Assembly: GCF_048263965.1 (NCBI RefSeq)
Contig: NZ_JBLXDO010000010.1
Location: 62,001-126,000 of the forward strand
Length of the DNA stretch: 64,000 nucleotides
Source of the DNA: Ferrimonas sp048263965
Lineage (GTDB): Bacteria > Pseudomonadota > Gammaproteobacteria > Enterobacterales > Shewanellaceae
Direction: 5' to 3'
Shown: piece by piece, positions 34,446-41,620 of the stretch
Layout of the letters: each line of letters opens with the position of its first letter
How positions within the stretch are numbered: the stretch's first letter is position 1
The notes under the pieces: generated by a model
Told to the model about the DNA's origin: nothing
The model's input: only the letters and a program-made list of their open reading frames with translations
Databases searched by the model: none
Position numbers and translations under genes: made by a program

Positions 34446-34460
34446 TGGAGAAACTCTCCA
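34446..34460. promoter_or_regulatory. Palindrome TGGAGA-N3-TCTCCA, copy 1
   Basis: TGGAGAAACTCTCCA is a perfect inverted repeat of 6+6 bases around AAC. It lies between the divergent tetR and luxR-type genes. The same 15 bases occur in reverse at 40318-40332 and a variant at 41372-41386. It is probably the operator of one of the local regulators. Confidence 0.65.
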
Positions 34461-34560
34461 CTTCGAACTGGGATGACAGATGTGATAACACACAGTGCAT
34501 GACACAGATCACGCCCAGGGCGCCGATTCCGTATGAAGCATTCACCTCAGCAAGTCAAGG

Positions 34561-34576
34561 CGTGACGCCGATCACA
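34561..34576 (+). promoter_or_regulatory. CRP-like binding site upstream of the LuxR-type gene
   Basis: CGTGACGCCGATCACA matches TGTGA-N6-TCACA at nine of ten positions. It lies 110 bp before the regulator start codon. In Shewanella CRP controls anaerobic respiration genes, so the match is of functional interest. Not verified. Confidence 0.45.
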
Positions 34577-34686
34577 CCACCAAGGCTCTGTTATCACCCC
34601 TGTGAATCTTGCGAATGGCACTCCGAAATCGGATTTAGGTTTTTCCTACAATGACAGCCATCAAATGCCGCTATCGGAGGATGGTT

Positions 34687-35271
34687 ATGCAATCAGAATT
34701 AGGCTGGGTATTTTTCAGTGCAGGTAATGAGCATCTCTCCTACCCGACGCGGGTGGTTGAGATTCACTTAAATGAGATAGATCAGTCACTAGTAACAGCC
34801 ATCTCAGTGTCTGACCACAAGCTGAGAAAAGCCGGTGCCGGCATTGCTATTGGGCTTAAAGACTGCCTGAAAGGATCGGGGAAAATCACCGTAGGCGGAC
34901 ACACCTTATCGGTAAAGTCTTACTCTGTCTTTTCGTCTGACCAATCCATGATGATAGGGTATCTGATAGTCGTCTCGAACAAGATCCAGTGTCAAAAGCT
35001 TGAACGCTTTTCGACTCAAGATGCATTAAGCCTGGCAAGTAACACCATCCTAAAAAACAATCATGGTGGACAAGTTCCGGAAGAGCTGAAGTTAAAAACT
35101 CTTCAGGTCGTAAAAATGACCGCCCTGGGCCTAAGCGCAGGCGAAATTGCCGATGTGCTGCACTTAACCAGCCGAGGTGTCGACTATCACCTGTCTGTTG
35201 CCAAGCAGAAAATTGGCGCCATCAACAAGCCAAACTTGATTTTTGAGGCCAGAAATTTGGGCTGGGTGTAA
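34687..35271 (+). CDS. LuxR-type (GerE) transcription regulator
   Basis: A 194-residue protein with a C-terminal LuxR/GerE helix-turn-helix at residues about 135-190 (KMTALGLSAGEIADVLHLTSRGVDYHLSVAKQKIGA), where VDYHL is the recognition-helix core. The N-terminal about 120 residues are not a receiver domain and I do not recognise them. I start at the ATG at 34687 because GGAGG lies 6 bases before it. It points towards the first tetrahaem cytochrome gene. It is a candidate binder of the nearby palindrome. Confidence 0.8.
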   Translation: MQSELGWVFFSAGNEHLSYPTRVVEIHLNEIDQSLVTAISVSDHKLRKAGAGIAIGLKDCLKGSGKITVGGHTLSVKSYSVFSSDQSMMIGYLIVVSNKIQCQKLERFSTQDALSLASNTILKNNHGGQVPEELKLKTLQVVKMTALGLSAGEIADVLHLTSRGVDYHLSVAKQKIGAINKPNLIFEARNLGWV

Positions 35272-35585
35272 CGCCTCGATCAAATTTCCACCGAAGTCAT
35301 TTAGCATATTGGCTCTATGGTTCAATCTAGAGGGCAAAATTCTGGTTATAAGCAATCCAGAGTGTTAAAGACACTATGGCATTTATGCAAGTCAGATTTA
35401 GATTTAATTTTACACAATATAATTTCCATAAAAGACAAATCCAAACCATTTTATAAAAAACTGAGATCAAATATGACCTAAAATCAGATGGTTCGGTCAT
35501 ATTCAATCTCATTATCGCCATGATAATTACAATCCGTATGGCAAAGCCAAAAGTTGACTCTTGGTCAAAAATGGAGAATCGATCG
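35272..35585. other. AT-rich intergenic region before the first tetrahaem cytochrome gene
   Basis: This 314-bp AT-rich stretch has no gene. Near its right end is an inverted repeat TTGAC-TCTTG-GTCAA (35554-35568), just before the GGAGA ribosome site of the cytochrome. I see no clear sigma-70 promoter and no rho-independent terminator for the upstream regulator gene. Confidence 0.5.
35554..35568. promoter_or_regulatory. Inverted repeat TTGAC-N5-GTCAA before the first cytochrome gene
   Basis: A perfect 5+5 inverted repeat, 17 bp upstream of the start codon. It resembles the half-site style of FNR-type sites but has C/G where FNR has T/A and the wrong spacing. It may bind a regulator or shape translation start. 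Confidence 0.3.
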
Positions 35586-37622
35586 ATGATCAAAAACAAA
35601 AAGGCACTATCTGGCCTACTCGCATTAATGCTTGCAGGTTGTGGCTCTGACAGCTCTACGACCGCAACACCTGGCCCCGGGCCGGACCCAACTCCAGATA
35701 ACCCCGCTTGGCAATATGTTGAAAGCGGTAAAATGGCACTCGATACCAGTGGATTAACAGGCCATGTCAATGTGACCTTTGACTACATGAACGAGCAAGT
35801 ATGGAAGTGGATCCGCGGGATCACCATGGACTCAAGCAAATTCTGCATGACATTGCCAGATAACGTCACCCATCCATGTAACACAGACGTTAATGGCGAC
35901 GGATTTGTCAATGCCCTCGATGCAAACCTTGCCGGTGTCATTAATCAACAGACAGACATATCTCGAGTCGCAGCCGAAGATATTCATCGAGTATTGTCAA
36001 CGAATCCCGACGGTCTGGGCGCAGGAACAGCGAGGCCAGACATATTCAAGGAGGGAAGCTACTCTGTTTTTGACCTGCTGCGCTATATGGTCGCAACTCG
36101 TGACGACATGAAGTTCGTAGGAGAGATCATTACTCCAGAAAACTCTGACTACAATACGCATGAGTTCACTTTAGCCTACGATCGAAACGGAAATGGCAGC
36201 TTTAGCGATGAAGGAGAGGAGTCAAGTAACTGGCACTTTAGATTCACCCAAAGCATGGGCAAGGCCGGGTTGTACAGAGACCATAGCGGGGAGATTCCGT
36301 TCAATAGAATGGATATGTTCTTGGTGAAAGAGGAACAACGCATTCGCTTCATTGACGCCTCTTCATCCTTCAAGGCCCGCCTTAAACACCTCTGGAAGAG
36401 TGAAGCAGAGCGCCTGGCCTCGAACAATGGAAAAGTCATTGTAGACAGGATTGGCTGGAGCGACGACCCAGAAAACCCAATTGCGACAAACATTGAGGTC
36501 AAGGCACACAACCTTAGGAGTGACGTGTACCAAGAGGGCGTCATTACTAACATGGACGTATTTTTGACCCTGGCTGATATGGGACACGACTTCAGGCTCA
36601 CCTGGTGGCCAACTCTGGAGACTGGCGCTATTGTTAACTCCTTCGCCTTATCCCGTGCCCCTGAACTGGGTAAGACCATAGGGCTGCGCTCCTTCGTCAC
36701 CACCACTTCTGTCCTGAACGAGTTCGGCAAAGACATCTTTTTCTCAGACCGCATGCCGGGGGTCTGTAACTTTGATGCTGTCACAGGTCGCTCCGATACG
36801 ATCAACACTCCAGTGCCAATGACCGATTGCGTGCGAGATTTCTGGAGTGCATTTGGCATCGGAGGCTGGTTCGGAAACATCAACAACGATCTGTGGATGA
36901 TGCCTTATGGTGCCGAAAACGTAGTCTTGTCGAAACAAGATCTAAACAATGCCGGTTTCCATAGCCTCGGAACCAAGATCGATAGCGTTTCAAAAAACGA
37001 AATCATCCAGTGGGATTACAACTGGCGTCATAATGCGCTTGTAGACAAAGGGGTTAAAGCAGACTACATAGACTCTGACATTGTGACTTTGCGCACCCTG
37101 ACTCCAGCAACGGAAGAAAACCAGAATGGCAAAGCTCCCCTGTTGAACGAAAACCACTTTGGCTGGAAAGTGGCTGACTGCACCGTATGCCATAACGAAG
37201 AAGCAGCACCTCTGGGGCATGGTGGCTACTCTTGGCCAGTGAATGCAGCGGACGGATTCGATGAAATCCAGCCCTACTACTGTTCCACTTGCCATGGCAA
37301 TAATGGTGCTCCCAAAGCCCATGGACGGGAAGCCCGCTGTTTCTGGTGCCACTCAGAAGACAAGTTACCCAAGAATCATGGACCAGCCAGCACTCGCAAG
37401 CTGCTGAAACATGAAGATAACTGGATTAATACAGTTACCACGCGTCGCAAAGCAGGAGATGACAACAATATGTATGGATTCTCCGACAACCATAGTGAAG
37501 TCCTGGAAGGAGACGAAAAAGGCTATGGCGATCGCTGGGTGTCTTCAAACAATGATTATGACTTCACCAAGAAATTCCCAGACCCATTCTCCTGTGGTAC
37601 CTGCCACCAAGATAAGCAGTAA
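35586..37622 (+). CDS. Tetrahaem c-type cytochrome lipoprotein (cytochrome A), function unknown
   Basis: A 678-residue predicted outer-membrane lipoprotein: signal peptide MIKNKKALSGLLALMLAGC, then a Ser/Thr/Pro-rich linker. All four haem-binding CxxCH motifs are in the last 150 residues (CTVCH 532, CSTCH 566, CFWCH 585, CGTCH 670). The first 500 residues have no haem motif but carry EF-hand-like loops near residues 100 (DVNGDGFVNALDANL) and 205 (DRNGNGSFSDEGEE). It is clearly paralogous to the protein at 38039-40015, sharing the AH-LR-D--Q-GVIT-MDV block. I start at ATG 35586 with GGAGA upstream. It is not a recognisable MtrC or OmcA, which are decahaem. A role in outer-surface electron transfer or oxidation of an unknown substrate is inference. 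Confidence 0.85.
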   Translation: MIKNKKALSGLLALMLAGCGSDSSTTATPGPGPDPTPDNPAWQYVESGKMALDTSGLTGHVNVTFDYMNEQVWKWIRGITMDSSKFCMTLPDNVTHPCNTDVNGDGFVNALDANLAGVINQQTDISRVAAEDIHRVLSTNPDGLGAGTARPDIFKEGSYSVFDLLRYMVATRDDMKFVGEIITPENSDYNTHEFTLAYDRNGNGSFSDEGEESSNWHFRFTQSMGKAGLYRDHSGEIPFNRMDMFLVKEEQRIRFIDASSSFKARLKHLWKSEAERLASNNGKVIVDRIGWSDDPENPIATNIEVKAHNLRSDVYQEGVITNMDVFLTLADMGHDFRLTWWPTLETGAIVNSFALSRAPELGKTIGLRSFVTTTSVLNEFGKDIFFSDRMPGVCNFDAVTGRSDTINTPVPMTDCVRDFWSAFGIGGWFGNINNDLWMMPYGAENVVLSKQDLNNAGFHSLGTKIDSVSKNEIIQWDYNWRHNALVDKGVKADYIDSDIVTLRTLTPATEENQNGKAPLLNENHFGWKVADCTVCHNEEAAPLGHGGYSWPVNAADGFDEIQPYYCSTCHGNNGAPKAHGREARCFWCHSEDKLPKNHGPASTRKLLKHEDNWINTVTTRRKAGDDNNMYGFSDNHSEVLEGDEKGYGDRWVSSNNDYDFTKKFPDPFSCGTCHQDKQ

Positions 37623-37670
37623 ATCGCACTACCTGTGAGCCGAATGAAGATCGGTTAACGGCTGTTAATT

Positions 37671-37700
37671 AAGCCAGTTGTCAATGACAACTGGCTTTTC
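37671..37700 (+). terminator. Terminator after the first tetrahaem cytochrome gene
   Basis: AAGCCAGTTGTC pairs perfectly with GACAACTGGCTT around a 3-base loop, followed by TTC. It is a strong 12-bp stem with a short T tail. Confidence 0.8.
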
Positions 37701-37936
37701 TATACACCTCGTTATGGACAGCAATTCAGAAGTAGGATTGCATCTCCTCGCTACTGCTCCATTAACTTCAATGAAAGGCTCACCAAGTAGCACTGCATCA
37801 GAGTTATAAAGAAGGAACATCTTTACATGTTCCGATTTTACCTTCCTGGCAACCATTAAAAGCAAGTCGTCAATACCAACCTTTTGTCACCTTAGGGTGA
37901 ATCGCAGTCCAAATAACCAGGCGTATCGTCAAAAAG

Positions 37937-37958
37937 GGCATACCAACATTGGTATGCC
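37937..37958 (-). terminator. Terminator of the second tetrahaem cytochrome gene
   Basis: GGCATACCA pairs with TGGTATGCC. On the minus strand the stem is followed by CTTTTTG, so it ends the minus-strand cytochrome transcript. Between 37700 and 37936 I see no gene. Confidence 0.75.
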
Positions 37959-38038
37959 TTCTATTTTATTCTGAGCTCATTCTTCTCAGTCAAGACAAAT
38001 ATCATCGCCTGACAAATGCTTGACTCAGATTCCTGGCG

Positions 38039-40015
38039 CTAGTCGTTGGGATGACAAGTTACACAGGAGTAAGGATCAGGGAAGTCCTCACTGTTGTGCC
38101 AGTCGCTGTTGATACCCGTACGTTCACCGGCTCCGTAATACTGCAGGTTATCCGCCTGGTCATGGATGGGCTGCTTAATGCCCCCCCACTCGCCATTAGG
38201 ACCAGCAAGGCGCTCTGCATCCAGGGTATTCACTGCATTGGCACAAGAACCCTCTTGCATACCATCGAGGTTCAAACCGGTCACGCTGGTACCCTGGCAC
38301 TCAACGTCACCAAACTTCATGAAACCCGATGCCGAACCGTGGTGAGCCATCTGATTGTCTTCGGTATGACACCAGAAGCAGCGGCTGACTTCACCATGCC
38401 CCTTCATGGCGCCATTGCTGCCGTGACAAGCGGCACACTCATAGGGCTGCTCTACCCCCAGTGAGCCCTTATGCACATCATCGTGACAGTTGCGGCAGTC
38501 GGCAATTCCCCAACCAAAGTGATCGTCGGTCAAAGGCGCAATGGCGTCATTGATGTCGGCGATTACCTGGTTTTCATAGTCTCCATCTTCATCCACGAAA
38601 TGGCGTTCGGTGATGTCAAACTGACCAGGCATCCACGTCTGATAGCCAGCAAAAATCACTCCCTTTGGATAGTGCATGACCTCCTGATCAGGCATGTCGT
38701 GGTCCATGAATCCACCAAACTTGTTATACCACTCGTCGATACAGATTTGGGCGGATTCGATGGTATGGCCCTGACCGCCATGCATCCACTGACATTTGCC
38801 CTTGAGCTTAGGATCGCCTTCCCCTCTGTCGGCTGCCATCAGTGCACTGGGGGTTGGCCATTCCAGGTCATCCAGGAAGAAGTCCTGAGTTGTAAACATT
38901 TCGCCGGTTGCCGCAGCCCAGCCCACCATTCCCTGAGCACGCAGACCATTGACGGACGTCAGCGCGTAGTTGTTTACTTCCGCTTCCGTCGACATGGTGC
39001 CCCAATAGGTGAAGCGCACATCGGCCAATCCCTGGTCCTGAAGCGACAGCCACACATCCATGGATGTGATCACGCCGGGCTGGAAGATGTCTGTGCGAAG
39101 GTCGTGGGCGGTCACTTCCAGGTTTTGAACTTTCACCACGTCATTGCCCTGGGCATCAATTGCCCACACCAAAGGCACAATGACTTTATCGCCGTTTGCT
39201 CGCCTACGATCCGCTTGCAGTTTGAACTGCATGTTACGACGCTCGGTCACGGCGGAATTGTATGGCTGGATGCGGATACGCATCTTGCTCTTGGCAAGGC
39301 CTAGGTCGGCGCGAACATACACCGTCTCCAGGTTTGGCGTACCCTGGAGGCGATCGAACTCGCCGTCATGCCAGATGTAGGAGGGATACCAGTCAGTGCT
39401 CCGGTTATTCAATTCGGTTTCAGACAGGGTGCCATCGCCATCGGTGTCCCAGGCGGTGCTGAGCAGATGGGTGCCAAGTTCCTCACTCCAGATCGCTTTC
39501 ACATCCAGGTCGTCGCGGACGTGAGAGGCATAGAGCACCACATCCATTACCGAGAAATGGCCTTCAGCATAGACATCGGGGCGAAGGGGAATGGGGGAGT
39601 CCGGCTGTGCCGCATAGGCCTTGATGTCATCGGCCTTCACCTTGAAGATGTACTTACTATCATCCGGGGTAATTTTATTGCGGTTAAACTCGTTATCCGC
39701 GTATTCACCCATCGGCGTTGGGGGCTCATCACCGGTGCAATATTGACTGATGTCGACACCGTCACCCTTGTATTCACGCTCCATACAGGGGTACCACCTG
39801 CCAAGATAGATGGTGATCTCACCGTCGAAACTGGCCTTTTGTGGCTGCACAATATCCAGTGATTGGTGAGGTTTGCTGCCCACGGGCGGCTCTACCGGGG
39901 GCACTTCCGGAGCCGTTGATTCATCACCATCGGAGCCACCGCAAGCGGTCAGCGTAGCCAATAACAGATATGACGCGCACAGTTGCGCGAGTCTACATGG
40001 TCTCATAATCATCAT
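38039..40015 (-). CDS. Tetrahaem c-type cytochrome lipoprotein (cytochrome B), function unknown
   Basis: A 658-residue paralog of the protein at 35586-37622. It has a lipoprotein signal (LLLATLTAC) and a Glu/Pro-rich linker. Four CxxCH motifs lie near the C-terminus (CRNCH 507, CAACH 527, CFWCH 546, CVTCH 651). Shared blocks include TAHDLRTDIFQPGVITSMDV and EVSRCFWCHTED. One EF-hand-like loop is visible (DTDGDGTLSETEL). The long N-terminal part probably binds a ligand or a partner on the cell surface. The start is ATG 40015 or one of the next in-frame ATGs. A copy of the palindrome lies 303 bp upstream. The family is not one I can name. Confidence 0.85.
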   Translation of the reverse strand: MMIMRPCRLAQLCASYLLLATLTACGGSDGDESTAPEVPPVEPPVGSKPHQSLDIVQPQKASFDGEITIYLGRWYPCMEREYKGDGVDISQYCTGDEPPTPMGEYADNEFNRNKITPDDSKYIFKVKADDIKAYAAQPDSPIPLRPDVYAEGHFSVMDVVLYASHVRDDLDVKAIWSEELGTHLLSTAWDTDGDGTLSETELNNRSTDWYPSYIWHDGEFDRLQGTPNLETVYVRADLGLAKSKMRIRIQPYNSAVTERRNMQFKLQADRRRANGDKVIVPLVWAIDAQGNDVVKVQNLEVTAHDLRTDIFQPGVITSMDVWLSLQDQGLADVRFTYWGTMSTEAEVNNYALTSVNGLRAQGMVGWAAATGEMFTTQDFFLDDLEWPTPSALMAADRGEGDPKLKGKCQWMHGGQGHTIESAQICIDEWYNKFGGFMDHDMPDQEVMHYPKGVIFAGYQTWMPGQFDITERHFVDEDGDYENQVIADINDAIAPLTDDHFGWGIADCRNCHDDVHKGSLGVEQPYECAACHGSNGAMKGHGEVSRCFWCHTEDNQMAHHGSASGFMKFGDVECQGTSVTGLNLDGMQEGSCANAVNTLDAERLAGPNGEWGGIKQPIHDQADNLQYYGAGERTGINSDWHNSEDFPDPYSCVTCHPND

Positions 40016-40461
40016 CCAAATTTTGATACTACAAATCCCTGGACAGGCATATAAGCGAATCCAATGTAACTTAGGGAAAAACGATAGACTGATCCTCTGT
40101 CAACTTAGAGCGACTCAGTATCTACCAGCACCAAATATTGTAAATTCGACCACGTTTTTTACCGCTAGAGGCTTCTCACCAAAGGTGCAAAACGCTTAAC
40201 CTCACGCTTTTTTCTATGGGGATAACGTTTCCGCCACACTCATCAGAATACTTTTTCACTTTCTCGCTCCCCTTGCATGATCAACACCTCACTAATGCTC
40301 GAGTGAGATCAGGGAAATGGAGAGTTTCTCCACCGTACTCATCATCAGACAGCCAGCAAAAATCAGAGGGAGCCCAAAGATTAATCCGCCGATCATTCGT
40401 AGCCCCCTTTGGAAGAATCAGAAATCGAATACAGCCCTATGAAATAACCATATAAAGAGCG
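40016..40461. other. Intergenic region between cytochrome B and the second TetR gene
   Basis: This 446-bp stretch holds the promoter region of the minus-strand cytochrome and copy 2 of the palindrome at 40318-40332. I see no gene and no obvious terminator for the TetR gene that ends at 40462. Confidence 0.5.
40318..40332. promoter_or_regulatory. Palindrome TGGAGA-N3-TCTCCA, copy 2
   Basis: TGGAGAGTTTCTCCA is the exact reverse complement of copy 1, so it faces the minus-strand cytochrome gene just as copies 1 and 3 face plus-strand genes. It lies 303 bp before that gene. Confidence 0.65.
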
Positions 40462-41172
40462 TTATCTGGCAAAAGGAAACTGAGATGAATGACCAGATGC
40501 TGACTTGTCGCGAACGGTACGCATCGCCAATAGAATGAGTCTAAAATCACATCGTCCCTCGTTCCCAATCCAAGTCAACTGCTCCAGGACCAAATCACAA
40601 AACTCCATCAGATCTTCTATCTGATACATCTCTTTCTCGACAAATATATGATTTGCTATAACCATTCCGCCTCTGGAAATTACTATCAACCGTTTAATGG
40701 TCTTTTTTAACTCCTCTTTGCTACAAATCAATTTCCCCGTGAAAACCAAATTGGTGAAGTTAGCGGCCTGCCACTGAGTTGTCTCATCAAAAATCTCTTT
40801 GAATCGATTCCTGGTTTCCTGAGATGCCTGGTTAAAAATCGCAGCATTTGTACCGATCAAGTCCAGGGATGAAAGATCTGGGTTATAGCTTCGAATATAA
40901 TACTGATAGCAGATTCGACAAATCACTTTTTCTCTTTCAGAGAGGTCCATACGGTCGAACATTCTTAATGATGCTCTCAAGGATCCTACAACGGATCCGA
41001 ACAGATAAACGAGCAGGTCATCTTTAGATGGGAACGTCCGATATAATGTGCCAGGAGAAACATTAGCGGCCTTACTGAGGTCATTCATAGTAAACTGCAA
41101 GTAACCGCGTTCCCGAATCATTCCTAATGCAATTTTGGCTACTTTCAACTTTCGAGCGTTGTCGTTTTCCAT
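40462..41172 (-). CDS. TetR-family transcription regulator, second of a paralogous pair
   Basis: A 236-residue protein with an N-terminal TetR helix-turn-helix (MIRERGYLQFTMNDLSKAANVSPGTLYRTFPSKDDLLVYL). It is strongly similar over its length to the regulator at 33538-34281, including SLDLIGTNAAIFNQASQETR. The CxxC (Cys85 and Cys88) and the Cys near the start of the last helix are also conserved. The pair most likely arose by duplication together with the cytochromes. It diverges from the first octahaem cytochrome gene, and palindrome copy 3 lies between them, 200 bp from its start. Confidence 0.87.
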   Translation of the reverse strand: MENDNARKLKVAKIALGMIRERGYLQFTMNDLSKAANVSPGTLYRTFPSKDDLLVYLFGSVVGSLRASLRMFDRMDLSEREKVICRICYQYYIRSYNPDLSSLDLIGTNAAIFNQASQETRNRFKEIFDETTQWQAANFTNLVFTGKLICSKEELKKTIKRLIVISRGGMVIANHIFVEKEMYQIEDLMEFCDLVLEQLTWIGNEGRCDFRLILLAMRTVRDKSASGHSSQFPFAR

Positions 41173-41620
41173 TGCTGGCCCCTTAGCTTGATAACTCTGT
41201 GGCAGTGGACTCTACATTCGATTCGTTGGCAAGGCGAATTCACCCGCGTCGATGAATCTGAAAATTTCACCCTTTATCTCACGAACGGCATTACCAGCAA
41301 CTAGCAGCAACATACTGAAGAGATTGATTTTAAAAGAGGATTATTAACAACCACGCCCCTTCCCAACCGATTGGAGAACTTCTCCACTTTTTGACATAGG
41401 TAGCCAGACGATGACCTACAGTCCGTGACCTGGCCGGCCTATTCAAACCCTGAAAATGAAACTGTTTCGCCCCAGATGCAGGTTTGTAAAGGAAATGTCA
41501 CGCCTCGACCTAAGAGACACCCAGCCCATGAATCTCTGTCAGCGCGCTCACTCAGCGCCAATGCCTTTCCACGGTACGATCTATTTGCAAAGAAAAATGC
41601 GCAAAAAGGATAACCAAGTG
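41173..41620. other. Divergent promoter region between the second TetR gene and octahaem cytochrome C
   Basis: This 448-bp region holds palindrome copy 3 (41372-41386). A perfect -35 box TTGACA lies only 4 bases after it (41391-41396); the matching -10 is unclear (TACAGT is 20 bp on). The arrangement could fit an activator site touching the -35 region. No gene is visible; plus-strand frames extending left of 41621 lack a ribosome site. Confidence 0.5.
41372..41386. promoter_or_regulatory. Palindrome TGGAGA-N3-TCTCCA, copy 3
   Basis: TGGAGAACTTCTCCA has both 6-base arms perfect, with centre ACT. A TTGACA box lies 4 bases downstream towards the octahaem cytochrome gene. Confidence 0.65.

Noticed and set aside
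37665..37865. 66-codon minus-strand frame between the tetrahaem genes
   Set aside because: It runs through the terminator hairpin of cytochrome A and has no ribosome site.
35586..40015. MtrC/OmcA-type decahaem cytochromes
   Set aside because: Only four CxxCH motifs each, all at the C-terminus; no MtrA or MtrB-like gene nearby.
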